Program-made: the position numbers and the translations under genes
Notes under the pieces: model-generated
The model's input: only the letters and a program-made list of their open reading frames with translations
What the model was told of the DNA's origin: nothing
Database searches by the model: none
Shown: positions 1-9,675 of the stretch, piece by piece
Numbering within the stretch: the stretch's first letter is position 1
How the letters are laid out: each line of letters opens with the position of its first letter
Assembly (NCBI RefSeq): GCF_000772105.1
Contig: NZ_CP009354.1
Location: 2,108,001-2,172,000, forward strand
DNA from: Vibrio tubiashii ATCC 19109
Lineage (GTDB): Bacteria > Pseudomonadota > Gammaproteobacteria > Enterobacterales > Vibrionaceae
Reading direction: 5' to 3'
DNA: 64,000 nt

Positions 1-1
1 C

Positions 2-1144
2 GTACTTGACTCATTCAGTGAAGTCGCAAAACAAGGCTTAAATGCGTCGCTACAAGAAGCCGGTGATGTATACGAACAGGGGGTGGTTCGCTCAATTGCA
101 ATTGGCGCGATCGTTATCTTAATGGCCATAGCGATTGGATATCACATTGCTCACAGCGTGCGTGACCCACTCACTCGCATTCTTGGCACTCTTGAGTCTC
201 TTACTGAAGGCGATATGACCAAGCGTATCGAGATTCGCTACAACAATGAGTTCAGCCGCGTTAGCAACCACATTAACTCGCTTGCAGATAATCTTCATGG
301 CATTTTGGTTAAACTCAATGACGCGTCCGATGATCTGACTCAAACAGCAACAACCAATCAGCAAACTTCTTCGCAAGCGCAATCACAGCTTAGCCAGCAA
401 CGTGAGCAAACGGCGAATGTTGCCACCGCAATGACCGAAATGGCGCACTCTGTTCAAGAAGTCGCGCAAAGCGCTCAAAGCTCGCAGCAGATGGTTGAAC
501 AGGTTGAAAAAGCCTCAGAGTCCGGTCGCCATATCATGGGGACCAACATCACTACCATCAATCAACTTGAAACGCGCCTCACTCAGTCTGTTGATGCGGT
601 GAAAGAGCTGCAAGCAATGAGTAGCCAAATCGGTAGTATCCTTGACGTTATCCGCAATATTGCCGAACAGACCAACCTATTGGCGCTCAATGCCGCTATC
701 GAAGCAGCTCGTGCGGGTGAACAAGGCCGCGGCTTTGCGGTAGTCGCTGACGAAGTTCGAGTGTTGGCTCAACGCACAACAGAATCAACCTCTGAAATTG
801 AAAATATGATCAGTAATCTTCAAAGCAGCTCAACGTCAGCCAATAAGGTGATTCAAAGCTGTATGGATGATATGGAGCTTTCAGTAGAACAAGCGTCTAA
901 CGCCAATAGTGCTATGGAAGAGATCCAAGGACTTATTATGGAGATCAGCCAAATGAGCGGCCATATCTCTCAAGCCGCGGCTGAACAGAGTGAGACGACG
1001 GGCGATATTGCTCGTAACATTGAAGAGATCAACCTGATTGCCGACTCTAGCTATCAAGCGATGGCACAAATAGCCCAGACGAGCGACAACCTTTCCTCGC
1101 TGGCGAATCAACAAGGTGAGTTGGTCCATAGGTTTAAACTCTAG
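2..1144 (+). CDS. Methyl-accepting chemotaxis protein, C-terminal part (5' end outside window)
   Basis: The reading frame is open from the first bases of the window, so the gene begins upstream. An internal GTG at 83 is unlikely to be the start. The visible part starts in the end of a periplasmic sensor, then has one membrane segment ([16 protein letters not shown]), a HAMP linker ([14 protein letters not shown]) and a long helical cytoplasmic signalling domain. The receptor hairpin tip is recognisable as [20 protein letters not shown] followed by [12 protein letters not shown]. It would control CheA kinase at polar receptor arrays. No C-terminal CheR/CheB-binding pentapeptide is seen; the protein ends in VHRFKL. 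The ligand cannot be told because the sensor domain is missing. It matches the chemoreceptor that precedes the VC1899-type gene in V. cholerae (recalled synteny). Confidence 0.95.
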   Translation, partial: VLDSFSEVAKQGLNASLQEAGDVYEQGVVRSIAIGAIVILMAIAIGYHIAHSVRDPLTRILGTLESLTEGDMTKRIEIRYNNEFSRVSNHINSLADNLHGILVKLNDASDDLTQTATTNQQTSSQAQSQLSQQREQTANVATAMTEMAHSVQEVAQSAQSSQQMVEQVEKASESGRHIMGTNITTINQLETRLTQSVDAVKELQAMSSQIGSILDVIRNIAEQTNLLALNAAIEAARAGEQGRGFAVVADEVRVLAQRTTESTSEIENMISNLQSSSTSANKVIQSCMDDMELSVEQASNANSAMEEIQGLIMEISQMSGHISQAAAEQSETTGDIARNIEEINLIADSSYQAMAQIAQTSDNLSSLANQQGELVHRFKL

Positions 1145-1174
1145 AAAGTCAGAACAATGTAATTTATTGAGATT

Positions 1175-1208
1175 GGGCGGCTATTTTTTATAGCCGCCCT
1201 TGTTTTTT
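1175..1208 (+). terminator. Rho-independent terminator of the chemoreceptor gene
   Basis: A nine-base-pair GC-rich stem (1175-1183 with 1191-1199) has a T-rich loop and is followed by a T-rich run starting at 1200. It lies about 30 bases after the stop codon. Confidence 0.9.
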
Positions 1209-1287
1209 ATATCCCATGTCATTATATGGTTTATAGGCTTGCCCACTTTTCTTTCACTCTCTCGCAAGCCAAACATGAGGAAAAACT

Positions 1288-2460
1288 ATGGCTGTTCATG
1301 TTGGCATCATCGATCAAGACCCAATTCGCTTGGTCACTCCGCTTCTTGATAATCGCACCGTAAGCGATCATATCGTCTTCATTGGAGTCCCTGCTCAAGA
1401 AGATATGTATTTGCGTCTTCACAGCGTCTTGAGCAAAAGAAACATCACCTCGGAATTTTTTGAAATTCCTAACGTCGCGAATCCATCAAAGATTAAGCAA
1501 GCTGTTTCTATTCTTGCAGAAGACCTAAAAGCAAGAGGCGAAGAAGTTAAGCTGAATGCGAGCTGTGGACTTCGCCACCGCCTGTTATCAGTCTACGAGA
1601 TTTTCCGCACCTATCACTGGCCTATTTTCGTTGTTGAACCTAATAGTGACCGTCTATGTTGGCTTTACCCTGACGGCAAAGAAGATACTCAGGTTCAAGA
1701 CAGAATTACCATCGATGATTATCTCACCGTGTTCGGTGCTCGTGGTGAATTTAGCGACCAAGAACTCCCTCCTCAACTTGACCAAAAGCTGTATGAGCTT
1801 GGCGAACGTTGGGCGAGCAATGCGTTAGAGTTAGGTCCTGGCCTTGCCACACTCAACTATCTAGCGACGACTTGCCGCAAAGAGCAGCGTCTCGATGTTG
1901 AACTATCGGAAAAGCAGCAGGGTTATCGCGAGCTAAATATGCTTCTTAGTGATTTGGTTGAAGCTGAAATAGCGACCTATCAAAACGGCGTATTAACCTT
2001 CGCCAATGAAGACGCGCGCCGCTTCTCAAACGGTGAATGGCTTGAAACGCTCGTTCACAGCACAGTTCGTCAGATCCAGCAAGATATGCCAACCATTCAA
2101 GACCGCTCTCTCAATGTTCAAGTTTACCGTCAGCTTGGGGAGCGCGAAGTGCGTAACGAACTGGATGTTGCTTCAGTCGTTAACAACAAACTTCACATCA
2201 TCGAGTGTAAGACCAAAGGAATGCGCGATGATGGTGACGATACCTTATATAAGCTTGAATCGCTTCGTGACTTACTTGGTGGCTTGCAAGCTCGTGCCAT
2301 GCTAGTTAGCTTCCGTCCTCTTCGCCACAATGACATCACTCGCGCTGAAGACTTAGGCTTGGCACTTATAGGCCCAGATGAGCTTAAGGACCTTAAATCG
2401 CACTTGGCGACTTGGTTCACTGAAGCAGGCGGACGAGATGAAGCATGCTCTGACTGCTAA
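1288..2460 (+). CDS. CARF-like domain / PD-(D/E)XK nuclease protein, DUF1887 (VC1899/Card1/Can2) family
   Basis: A 390-residue protein with three parts. Residues 1-150 form a Rossmann-like CARF sensor, 165-245 are probably a winged helix, and 250-380 form a PD-(D/E)XK nuclease. Candidate catalytic residues are E253 (GEWLE), D293 (NELDV) and E306-x-K308 (IIECKTK), all present, so the nuclease looks intact. In CRISPR-associated relatives (Card1/Can2) the CARF part binds cyclic tetra-adenylate and activates DNA and RNA cleavage. Here the usual N-x-TGGTK-type ligand loop reads NASCGLRHR (90-98), so the ligand may differ. There is no CRISPR array, cas gene or nucleotide cyclase in the window, so this is an orphan in a core neighbourhood. 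The start is supported by GAGGA six bases upstream. The family call is firm; ligand and role are unknown. Confidence 0.88.
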   Translation: MAVHVGIIDQDPIRLVTPLLDNRTVSDHIVFIGVPAQEDMYLRLHSVLSKRNITSEFFEIPNVANPSKIKQAVSILAEDLKARGEEVKLNASCGLRHRLLSVYEIFRTYHWPIFVVEPNSDRLCWLYPDGKEDTQVQDRITIDDYLTVFGARGEFSDQELPPQLDQKLYELGERWASNALELGPGLATLNYLATTCRKEQRLDVELSEKQQGYRELNMLLSDLVEAEIATYQNGVLTFANEDARRFSNGEWLETLVHSTVRQIQQDMPTIQDRSLNVQVYRQLGEREVRNELDVASVVNNKLHIIECKTKGMRDDGDDTLYKLESLRDLLGGLQARAMLVSFRPLRHNDITRAEDLGLALIGPDELKDLKSHLATWFTEAGGRDEACSDC

Positions 2461-2480
2461 GAGTAAACTCTGAACAATAA

Positions 2481-2507
2481 AAAACCGCCAGTTGGCGGTT
2501 TTTTTTA
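2481..2507. terminator. Bidirectional terminator between the CARF-nuclease gene and fadR
   Basis: The stem ACCGCCA/TGGCGGT is flanked by A-rich sequence on one side and eight Ts on the other. It can stop transcription arriving from both convergent genes. Confidence 0.88.
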
Positions 2508-2529
2508 ATACGAAAGCGACAGACTCTTT

Positions 2530-3369
2530 TTAACTGTCATCTTCAGTAAAGTTTGTTGGCAGAGTCGTCTTCATCTGATTCCAAATCTGCGCACTCTCCA
2601 TACCATAGTGGCGAACGACAATCAGTATTTGGTCACGATTACCGGTTTCACATACTTCAAGCAAGTCTCGGTAGAACTGCAGTGCAAGGTCACGAGCTTG
2701 AGGGTTCGAGAAGTAGTAGCTACCAACGCGATCGTACAGTTTCTTCAAACCATTAAAGATCAAACCATAAATTTGGTTACCTGAATGGAATGCTAAGCGT
2801 TGGAATAGCATGTAGTCGTAAAAGTTGAACGTTTTCGCAACCAGAACGGCTTGGCGCTTTAACTCATCTTTCTCACCATCGTCTTTGACGTGCTGACGAA
2901 TTTTTTCAGCATACGGTGACGACTCCATGAAGACATCCCAAGACTCGGCGTTAATCAAAGCCTCACATGAGTTAATAACGCTAGAAATGGTTTTCTCAGA
3001 GTTTTCTTTGTTCGCTTTAAACGCATAGCGCATAAAGATAGGGCTGATGTTTGTACGTGCTGCAAGCAAATCTTCAACAATTGAAGTCGCATTATCTGCG
3101 TCCAACGTCATTAACGTATCAAGAATATGAAGACCAGATGTTTCCATAAACTGGTTAACACGCGTTGGTTTACCATGTTGAATCGTTAGCCACCCATCAC
3201 GGGCTAAACGTTGGAGTACTTCTCGTAGAGTGGTACGCGTTACGCCAATTAGTTCAGAGAGCTCACGTTCTGCTGGTAAAATAGAACCAGGTGGGAATCG
3301 CCCTTTCCAAATACTTTCAATAATGTATTTCTCTGCGAATCCCGCTGGGCTCTTTGCCTTAATGACCAT
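2530..3369 (-). CDS. fadR: Fatty acid metabolism transcriptional regulator FadR
   Basis: A GntR-family regulator of 279 residues. An N-terminal winged helix-turn-helix (about 8-75, with [17 protein letters not shown]) is followed by an all-helical FadR_C acyl-CoA-binding domain. FadR represses fad degradation genes, activates unsaturated fatty acid synthesis genes, and leaves DNA when it binds long-chain acyl-CoA. It is about 40 residues longer than the E. coli protein (239). The extra block in the ligand domain is known in vibrios and is reported to add a second acyl-CoA site. It is divergent from nhaB, the same pairing as in E. coli and V. cholerae. Its targets may include the volA-fadL pair 21 kb away in this window. 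Confidence 0.97.
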   Translation of the reverse strand: MVIKAKSPAGFAEKYIIESIWKGRFPPGSILPAERELSELIGVTRTTLREVLQRLARDGWLTIQHGKPTRVNQFMETSGLHILDTLMTLDADNATSIVEDLLAARTNISPIFMRYAFKANKENSEKTISSVINSCEALINAESWDVFMESSPYAEKIRQHVKDDGEKDELKRQAVLVAKTFNFYDYMLFQRLAFHSGNQIYGLIFNGLKKLYDRVGSYYFSNPQARDLALQFYRDLLEVCETGNRDQILIVVRHYGMESAQIWNQMKTTLPTNFTEDDS

Positions 3370-4042
3370 TTATATCTTATCCAAACTTGTATTTTTATGG
3401 GTCTAATAGAACTCATCATACCACTAGTTTTTCTATATCGGAAACCACCACACAGTAAACGTGCGGCAAAACCACAATAGAGCATTAACTCTAACGCTAT
3501 GCAGATTTTATTGAAACATATTGGGATATGAAATAGGCTTATTTTCATATTTAACAAATCAAAAACATCCCGCAGAGCCCACCACAAGGCATTTCAGCCG
3601 CAAAATTTAAGTTTGTAAAATTACATAATTAAACTGTCATTTCCATTCAATATAATTACATATTCTTTCTTATTCTATGCTTTCGTCGTTTTGCTTGCAT
3701 TAACCATTGTTTTTCACAACTCTCGTGATATGTTTACGCCACTTTGATCGCGTTTTTTAACAAAAGTAAGCGAATAGAATACTCAAACCAATTTTCTCGT
3801 TGACTAAATTGCTTTGAAGAGTACAGTGGCGACCAAAGTAAGGAGTGCTTGTCTTTCTCAGGGAGTGACTTGGCAAGACCACATGATCGTGAACGGAATG
3901 TTGTTTTTCTAAGTCACTGTTGAATCGGGTTTGTTTTCTACCTACGGGTATATTTCCACTGGTCAGAAATTCTCAGTTTCCGATTAAATGGATACAAGCA
4001 CGTGCAGTGTCTATTCATAACAACATTAAGAGTATCTAAATC
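3370..4042. other. Long intergenic region between fadR and nhaB (promoters and nhaB leader)
   Basis: This 673-base AT-rich stretch has no convincing ORF; the minus-strand frame running into fadR from 3587 has no ribosome-binding site and is a poor candidate. Towards nhaB it holds an eight-base perfect inverted repeat (AGTGACTT at 3864-3871, AAGTCACT at 3911-3918) and a small TACC/GGTA hairpin near 3941-3950. A possible FadR half-site (CTGGTCAGA) begins at 3959. The size and the dyads suggest a structured 5' leader for nhaB, but no known riboswitch was recognised. Confidence 0.4.
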
Positions 4043-5632
4043 ATGCCGATGTCACTCGGAAATGCATTTATTAAGAATTTTCTTGGTAAGGCCCCAGATT
4101 GGTACAAAGTTGCCATCATTTCATTTTTAATTATTAACCCAATTGTTTTCTTCTTTGTCGATCCATTCGTTGCAGGTTGGCTGCTAGTCGCAGAGTTTAT
4201 CTTCACCCTCGCAATGGCACTTAAGTGTTACCCTCTTCAGCCAGGTGGTTTACTCGCCATCGAAGCCATCGCCATCGGCATGACCAGCCCGGAACAAGTT
4301 AAACACGAACTTGTCGCAAACATCGAAGTGCTGCTTCTATTAGTGTTTATGGTTGCAGGCATCTACTTCATGAAGCAGTTGCTGCTGTTTATCTTCACCA
4401 AGATACTGCTAGGTATTCGCTCTAAGAGCATGCTTTCTCTTGCCTTCTGTTTTGCTGCGGCCTTCCTATCGGCTTTCTTAGATGCATTAACCGTCATTGC
4501 GGTTGTTATCAGCGTTGCGGTTGGCTTCTACGCGATTTACCACAAAGTCGCTTCTGGTCAAGGCCCTAACTCCTCGCACGACCATACCCAAGATGACCAT
4601 TTATCCGAACTTACCCGTGATGACTTAGAAGACTACCGTGCTTTCCTACGTTCACTACTAATGCATGCTGGTGTGGGTACGGCACTCGGTGGTGTTATGA
4701 CCATGGTTGGTGAACCACAAAACCTCATTATTGCAGACCAAGCGGGTTGGCAGTTTGGTGAGTTTATCATTCGTATGCTACCCGTTACCGCGCCTGTGTT
4801 TGTTTGCGGTTTGATTACCTGTGTATTGGTCGAAAAACTAAAAGTCTTTGGCTACGGTGCTCGCCTTCCTGAGAACGTTCGTCAAATCCTAGTAGACTTC
4901 GACCGTGAAGAGCGTAAAACACGTACTAAGCAAGACGTTGCTAAGCTTTGGGTTCAAGGTTTCATCGCAGTATGGCTAATCGTTGGTCTAGCGCTTCACC
5001 TTGCAGCCGTCGGTCTAATTGGTCTATCTGTTATCATCTTGGCGACAGCGTTTACCGGTGTAATCGAAGAGCACTCAATGGGTAAAGCGTTTGAAGAAGC
5101 GCTACCATTTACCGCACTTCTCGCCGTGTTCTTTGCTGTTGTAGCCGTCATCATCGACCAACAGCTATTCAAGCCAGTTATCGACGCTGTTCTACACGTA
5201 GAAGACAAAGGTACTCAGCTAGCACTCTTCTATGTGGCAAACGGCGTACTTTCGATGGTTTCCGATAACGTATTCGTCGGCACGGTATACATTAACGAAG
5301 TGAAAACGGCACTGATTGAAGGCGTTATCACTCGTGACCAGTTCGACCTACTCGCCGTTGCTATCAACACAGGTACTAACCTACCTTCAGTTGCAACGCC
5401 AAATGGTCAAGCTGCATTCCTATTCCTATTGACCTCTGCCCTAGCACCTCTTATTCGCCTATCATACGGTCGCATGGTAATTATGGCGCTGCCTTATACC
5501 GTGGTACTGGCTCTTGTTGGTCTTGCTGGCATCGTGTTCTTTGTCGAGCCTATGACCGCTTGGTTCTATGACGCGGGTTGGATTTCAGCCCATGTCGGAG
5601 AGTTAACTCCAGCAGTCTCTAGCGGACACTAA
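4043..5632 (+). CDS. nhaB: Na+/H+ antiporter NhaB
   Basis: A 529-residue polytopic inner-membrane protein whose N-terminal [14 protein letters not shown] matches the NhaB signature. It exchanges cytoplasmic Na+ for external H+ and supports Na+ and pH homeostasis, which matters in a marine organism. About 12 membrane segments are visible, with a charged cytoplasmic loop around residues 170-200 ([14 protein letters not shown]) and the polar intramembrane motif [16 protein letters not shown]. The length fits the family. The start codon has only a weak purine stretch upstream, and a second ATG two codons later is an alternative. The order fadR, nhaB, dsbB is conserved in vibrios. Confidence 0.97.
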   Translation: MPMSLGNAFIKNFLGKAPDWYKVAIISFLIINPIVFFFVDPFVAGWLLVAEFIFTLAMALKCYPLQPGGLLAIEAIAIGMTSPEQVKHELVANIEVLLLLVFMVAGIYFMKQLLLFIFTKILLGIRSKSMLSLAFCFAAAFLSAFLDALTVIAVVISVAVGFYAIYHKVASGQGPNSSHDHTQDDHLSELTRDDLEDYRAFLRSLLMHAGVGTALGGVMTMVGEPQNLIIADQAGWQFGEFIIRMLPVTAPVFVCGLITCVLVEKLKVFGYGARLPENVRQILVDFDREERKTRTKQDVAKLWVQGFIAVWLIVGLALHLAAVGLIGLSVIILATAFTGVIEEHSMGKAFEEALPFTALLAVFFAVVAVIIDQQLFKPVIDAVLHVEDKGTQLALFYVANGVLSMVSDNVFVGTVYINEVKTALIEGVITRDQFDLLAVAINTGTNLPSVATPNGQAAFLFLLTSALAPLIRLSYGRMVIMALPYTVVLALVGLAGIVFFVEPMTAWFYDAGWISAHVGELTPAVSSGH

Positions 5633-5680
5633 TCTAATTTATTTAAAAGTTTTAGTTGATACCGAAACTTTTACACGATA

Positions 5681-5710
5681 AAAAGCTCTGATTACTCAGA
5701 GCTTTTTTAT
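5681..5710 (+). terminator. Rho-independent terminator after nhaB
   Basis: The stem AAGCTCTGA (5683-5691) pairs with TCAGAGCTT (5696-5704) and is followed by Ts. It sits between nhaB and dsbB, so dsbB probably has its own promoter or is read through. The dsbB ribosome-binding site follows within 15 bases. Confidence 0.85.
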
Positions 5711-5724
5711 TACAGGATATCTGT

Positions 5725-6243
5725 GTGAACATTCTTTCCACTCTAAAAACATTTTCTCAGGGGCGACTGTCTTGGTTGCTGCTCCTTATCTCAATTGTTT
5801 TCTTCGAAGCATGTGCCCTATTTTTCCAACACGTGATGATGCTTTCACCTTGTGTGATGTGTATTTATGAGCGTGTCGCCATGTTTGGTGTTGGCGGCGC
5901 TGCATTAATTGGTTTGATCGCTCCGCATAATCCAGCATTTCGTTGGCTTGGCTTTGCTGCTTGGGGTGCAAGCGCCTATCAAGGCCTGATGCTTTCACTA
6001 GAGCATGTTGATTACCAATTCAACCCTTCACCTTTTAAGACTTGTGACTTGTTCGTTACCTTCCCAGACTGGGCACCTCTAAATCAGTGGGCACCATGGC
6101 TATTTGAAGCGTTCGGTGATTGTGGCAAGGTCGTGTGGCAATTCCTAGGTCTTTCAATGCCACAATGGTTAGTGATCATTTTCTCTGCATACCTAATCGC
6201 ACTGGTACCTTTTGTCATCTCGCAGTTTGTGAAGAGCAAGTAG
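5725..6243 (+). CDS. dsbB: Disulfide bond formation protein DsbB
   Basis: A 172-residue inner-membrane protein with four membrane segments. It reoxidises DsbA and passes electrons to ubiquinone or menaquinone. Both redox cysteine pairs are present: C43-V-M-C46 in the first periplasmic loop, and C107 with C133 in the second. The quinone-binding arginine of the family is probably R50 (IYERVAMFG). It starts at GTG, with AGGAT seven bases upstream. It lies immediately after the nhaB terminator, as in other vibrios. Confidence 0.97.
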   Translation: MNILSTLKTFSQGRLSWLLLLISIVFFEACALFFQHVMMLSPCVMCIYERVAMFGVGGAALIGLIAPHNPAFRWLGFAAWGASAYQGLMLSLEHVDYQFNPSPFKTCDLFVTFPDWAPLNQWAPWLFEAFGDCGKVVWQFLGLSMPQWLVIIFSAYLIALVPFVISQFVKSK

Positions 6244-6271
6244 CGAGAGGCGAAAGCACGCAACAGAAAGA

Positions 6272-6301
6272 AGGGCTGACATATTATGTCAGCCCTTTTT
6301 G
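6272..6301 (+). terminator. Rho-independent terminator after dsbB
   Basis: The ten-base stem AGGGCTGACA (6272-6281) pairs with TGTCAGCCCT (6287-6296), followed by a run of Ts. The octamer repeat starts only five bases further on. Confidence 0.92.
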
Positions 6302-6305
6302 ATTT

Positions 6306-6419
6306 CTGGAGAACTGGAGAACTGGAGAACTGGAGAACTGGAGAACTGGAGAACTGGAGAACTGGAGAACTGGAGAACTGGAGAACTGGAGAACTGGAGA
6401 ACTGGAGAACTGGAGAACT
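6306..6419. repeat. Tandem octamer array, 14 copies of CTGGAGAA (composite repeat A, head)
   Basis: Fourteen perfect head-to-tail copies of an 8-base unit start every eight bases from 6306 to 6410 and end in a partial CT. The array lies directly after the dsbB terminator, between the convergent ends of dsbB and ftsK. A second array of the same unit is at 11525. Perfect identity between units points to recent slippage or conversion, so the copy number is probably variable between strains. It can be translated in some frames (period of eight codons) but has no ribosome-binding site and is not a gene. Confidence 0.97.
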
Positions 6420-6546
6420 ATAGTTGCCGCGCTATGTTTGAAGAGTCAACTCTAGTTTTCCAAAGGGCGAAGCCCGGGACTAGCTTTCCAGTAGCGAAGC
6501 GATCCCGCTTTCCCGAGGGCGCAGCCCGTTCCTAACGGCTTTGCCG
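6420..6546. repeat. Structured tail of composite repeat A
   Basis: The region after the octamer array is shared with the region after the second array. Identical blocks are GTTGCCGCGCTAT (6423-6435), GAGTCAACTCTAGTTTTCCA (6443-6462) and AGGGCGCAGCCCGTTCC (6516-6532). Three short GCG-N-AGC mini-hairpin motifs occur at about 6466, 6493 and 6517. A small hairpin (AACGGC/GCCGTT, 6535-6549) then overlaps the ftsK stop codon and may serve as its 3' end. The length and position suggest an interspersed non-coding element of the species. Confidence 0.85.
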
Positions 6547-9498
6547 TTAGTTCATCTCACGTCCAGGAGCTGGAGCCAATACTTCACGGTTGCCGTTATG
6601 ACCTGGAGCACTCACAATTCCTTGAGCTTCTAGTTGCTCAACGATACGTGCAGCTCGGTTGTAGCCTATCTTAAAGCGGCGTTGTACCCCTGATACCGAG
6701 CCACGGCGAGACTGCACAACATGCTCAACAACTTGGTCAAATAGTGGGTCCATCTCTTCCTCACCTTCCGGCTTCTCACCCGGCAAGAGTGCTTCTGGGC
6801 CTTGGTCACCATTGGTGATTTCGTCGATATAGTTTGGTTTACCGCGTGCTTTCCAGTTGTTGACGACTGCATGTACATCATCATCAGAGGCAAATGCGCC
6901 ATGCACACGAACTGTATGGCTAGAACCCGGTGGGAGATAGAGCATATCACCCATACCCAGTAGCGATTCTGCGCCGCCTTGGTCAAGGATAGTGCGCGAG
7001 TCCGTTTTAGTTGATACGGTAAACGCAACACGGGTAGGAATATTCGCTTTAATCAAACCAGTAATAACATCAACAGATGGGCGTTGAGTCGCAAGGATCA
7101 AGTGAATACCAGCCGCGCGAGCTTTCTGCGCTAGACGAGCAATCAGCTCCTCGACTTTCTTGCCGACCACCATCATTAAGTCGGCAAACTCGTCGACAAT
7201 CACAACAATGTAAGGCAACTTCTCAAGCAGAGGAGGATGTTCATCCATGCTGTCACCTGCTTGCCATAATGGGTCGTGTATTGGATGACCAGCCTCAGCC
7301 GCCATCTTAAGCTTATCGTTAAAGCCTTTAATGTTACGAACACCCAGAGCAGACATCAGCTTGTAGCGACGTTCCATCTCACCAACACACCAACGCAGTG
7401 CATTCGACGCGTCTTTCATGTCAGTAACCACTTCAGAGAGTAGATGTGGGATACCTTCGTACACCGATAGCTCAAGCATTTTCGGGTCAATCATGATGAA
7501 ACGAACATCTTCTGGTGTTGCCTTGTAGAGCATACTCAAGATCATCACGTTTACACCCACTGACTTACCCGAGCCCGTTGTACCCGCAACAAGCACGTGT
7601 GGCATCTTAGACAAATCAGCGACCACAGCTTCACCAGCAATATCTTGGCCAAGGACAACCGTTGTTGGCGATTTGGCTTCTATAAACTGTTGACTGCCGA
7701 CAACATCTGAGAAGAACACCGTCTGTCTGCTCATGTTTGGCAGCTCAAGTCCGACATAAGGTTTGCCCGGTATGACTTCAACGACACGAACCGCCATAGC
7801 TGAGAGTGAGCGAGCTAAATCCATCGATAGACCGGATATACGGCTCACTTTAACGCCAGGTGCGAGATCGAGTTCAAATCTTGTTATTACTGGCCCTGGG
7901 AAGATATCAACCACTGTTGCTTTTATCTTATAGTCCGCCAGTTTCGCTTCAACCAAGCGAGCAATATTTTCTAACGCTTCTCGGTCGATAAAGTTTTCGC
8001 GCTTTTCAGGGTGGTACAGCAACTCAAGAGTTGGCATTGGCTCAACAGGCTTTGGCAGATTCGCTTCTTGTTGCACCAAGAATGGGTTTTGCTGAGCGAC
8101 GACTTTGGCTTGCGCTTCTGCAACCATATTGTGTAATGCCGCCGCATCTTCATCCGCAGGTAACGTCGACTCGACCTCCTCGGTCACAATTGCACTTTCT
8201 TCAGCAACATCAAATGATGAAATTACTGGTTCTTGATAGTCATCTTCAGGTTCAATATCCGATGAGATCTGTTCCAGTTCAGATGGATTAATCCTTGGTT
8301 GGACGATTTCTTCTTCAGTTACCTCTTCAATCCAAGGCAAATCATTAGGGTCAACCTCGGCGACTGATTCTGAAGGAACTGGCTCTGATTGGTTTGATGC
8401 AGGTGGCTCGCTGGCAACAACCTCTTCAACTTGCGGCTGAGCAAAAACATCTTCTGGCTGTTGAGGCTGCGCAACTTGAGGAAGCTCATCACCGTTCATC
8501 GCGGCGCGTTCTAGATCTTCAATAGTCGCCCCAAGATGCTTACTACGCTCAAAATCTGGCTCAACAGACTCTTCAACCACATTATTAGGGACTTCGCCTG
8601 CATAAACGGGCTCAGGGGAAATCTCAGCCACTTCTTCTGCCGTTGGTTGGGCGATTGCGTTGGCCGCTAACGCTGAGGTAGCCGCTGCTTCAGGCATATG
8701 AATGTTGTAACGACGTCGTTCTGCGCTGGTTTCTTCTATTTGCTCTACAGATTCGTTAGCTTCAAGCTTTTCTTCACTGAAGACTGGCGTCGTTTCGGTT
8801 TCATACTCATAGTTGTTGAGCTCAGCTTCTAGCGTTTCATCTTCGTGTCCGCGTATTTTGTTGATCAGGCTAGTGAACAATCGAATCGCGCCCTCACCCA
8901 ACCAATCGACAATGGATAACCAAGAGATGCCAGTCAGGAGCGTGAAACCCGCTCCCCATAGAAATAGAAAGACAAGCGTGGAGCCGAGCACATTTAGAGT
9001 CGGTAGCGCAAGGCTGGTCAGTACATCGCCAATCACACCACCTGAAGAGAAATACCAGATGTCATCAAAGTTGATATCCGCTAAACCACAACTAGTCAGA
9101 ATAAGAATTGTTAATCCGAGTAAACGCGTTCCCCAAAGCATAAAGTCGATTGATTCATCTTCATCACGGTTACGCAGCATTGCCCAAGCTGTACCGGTTA
9201 CCACGAAAGGAATCACATACGCTAATGAGCCAAAGGTAAAAAAGAGTGTATCAGCTAGCCAAGCCCCAACTAGACCACCAGCATTATTGATCTCCCCACC
9301 CCAAGCGGTTTGAGACCATGACGGATCGGCAGCGCTAAATGTGAAAAGTGCGACTGAAAGCAAAATTGAGGCAAGAACGATTACGATCAAACTGCATTCT
9401 TGAAGGCGCTGAGGACCGCTCAGGCGGGACGGCTGAGACTCTTCTCCCGTCTTAATGATCGTTTCTACTTTATTTTTGGTCTCTTTGAACATAACCAA
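6547..9498 (-). CDS. ftsK: DNA translocase FtsK
   Basis: A 983-residue septal DNA pump. It has about four N-terminal membrane segments (residues ~25-200), a long linker rich in Glu, Pro, Val and Gln (~210-500), an alpha/beta motor with Walker A GTTGSGKS (639-646) and Walker [12 protein letters not shown], and a C-terminal gamma winged helix (from about 915, [22 protein letters not shown]) that reads KOPS sequences and activates XerCD at dif. It couples chromosome dimer resolution to division. The linker is shorter than in E. coli FtsK (1329 residues), as usual for vibrios. The start may be the Met at residue 3 (9492). The neighbours lrp and ald are the usual ones. Confidence 0.97.
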   Translation of the reverse strand: MVMFKETKNKVETIIKTGEESQPSRLSGPQRLQECSLIVIVLASILLSVALFTFSAADPSWSQTAWGGEINNAGGLVGAWLADTLFFTFGSLAYVIPFVVTGTAWAMLRNRDEDESIDFMLWGTRLLGLTILILTSCGLADINFDDIWYFSSGGVIGDVLTSLALPTLNVLGSTLVFLFLWGAGFTLLTGISWLSIVDWLGEGAIRLFTSLINKIRGHEDETLEAELNNYEYETETTPVFSEEKLEANESVEQIEETSAERRRYNIHMPEAAATSALAANAIAQPTAEEVAEISPEPVYAGEVPNNVVEESVEPDFERSKHLGATIEDLERAAMNGDELPQVAQPQQPEDVFAQPQVEEVVASEPPASNQSEPVPSESVAEVDPNDLPWIEEVTEEEIVQPRINPSELEQISSDIEPEDDYQEPVISSFDVAEESAIVTEEVESTLPADEDAAALHNMVAEAQAKVVAQQNPFLVQQEANLPKPVEPMPTLELLYHPEKRENFIDREALENIARLVEAKLADYKIKATVVDIFPGPVITRFELDLAPGVKVSRISGLSMDLARSLSAMAVRVVEVIPGKPYVGLELPNMSRQTVFFSDVVGSQQFIEAKSPTTVVLGQDIAGEAVVADLSKMPHVLVAGTTGSGKSVGVNVMILSMLYKATPEDVRFIMIDPKMLELSVYEGIPHLLSEVVTDMKDASNALRWCVGEMERRYKLMSALGVRNIKGFNDKLKMAAEAGHPIHDPLWQAGDSMDEHPPLLEKLPYIVVIVDEFADLMMVVGKKVEELIARLAQKARAAGIHLILATQRPSVDVITGLIKANIPTRVAFTVSTKTDSRTILDQGGAESLLGMGDMLYLPPGSSHTVRVHGAFASDDDVHAVVNNWKARGKPNYIDEITNGDQGPEALLPGEKPEGEEEMDPLFDQVVEHVVQSRRGSVSGVQRRFKIGYNRAARIVEQLEAQGIVSAPGHNGNREVLAPAPGREMN

Positions 9499-9548
9499 CT
9501 TTATCTTTATAAAACACCAATCGATTCAGAAGTCATCCTGATTGGTCG

Positions 9549-9586
9549 GAAAAAAATAGTCCGAGCAGCTATGCTACTCGGACTAT
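9549..9586 (-). terminator. Rho-independent terminator after lrp
   Basis: The ten-base stem ATAGTCCGAG (9556-9565) pairs with CTCGGACTAT (9577-9586). On the minus strand it is followed by seven Ts. It sits between lrp and ftsK, so the two are separate units. Confidence 0.92.
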
Positions 9587-9675
9587 CGATTTAACCATAT
9601 CAAGGGACAAAACCCAATTGCTTAAAGTCAGAATATGGAAAGCTATTAAGACTTTAAGCCAAACTCATGCTTGAA

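Noticed and set aside
3249..3587. 112-codon minus-strand frame overlapping the fadR start
   Set aside because: It overlaps the well-defined fadR N-terminus in another frame and has no ribosome-binding site or recognisable domain.
3958..3975. FadR site before nhaB
   Set aside because: Only the half CTGGTCAGA is similar; the second half does not match, so it is not listed as a site.
6306..6419. Array considered as a CRISPR
   Set aside because: Units are eight bases long without spacers, and there are no cas genes nearby.
6299..6535. Open frame across the octamer array giving an eight-residue protein repeat
   Set aside because: The frame is open only because the repeat lacks stops; there is no ribosome-binding site and the second array is not open in the same way.
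8813..9313. 166-codon frame antisense to ftsK
   Set aside because: It mirrors the membrane-segment region of ftsK; Ser/Pro-rich composition is typical of a shadow frame.
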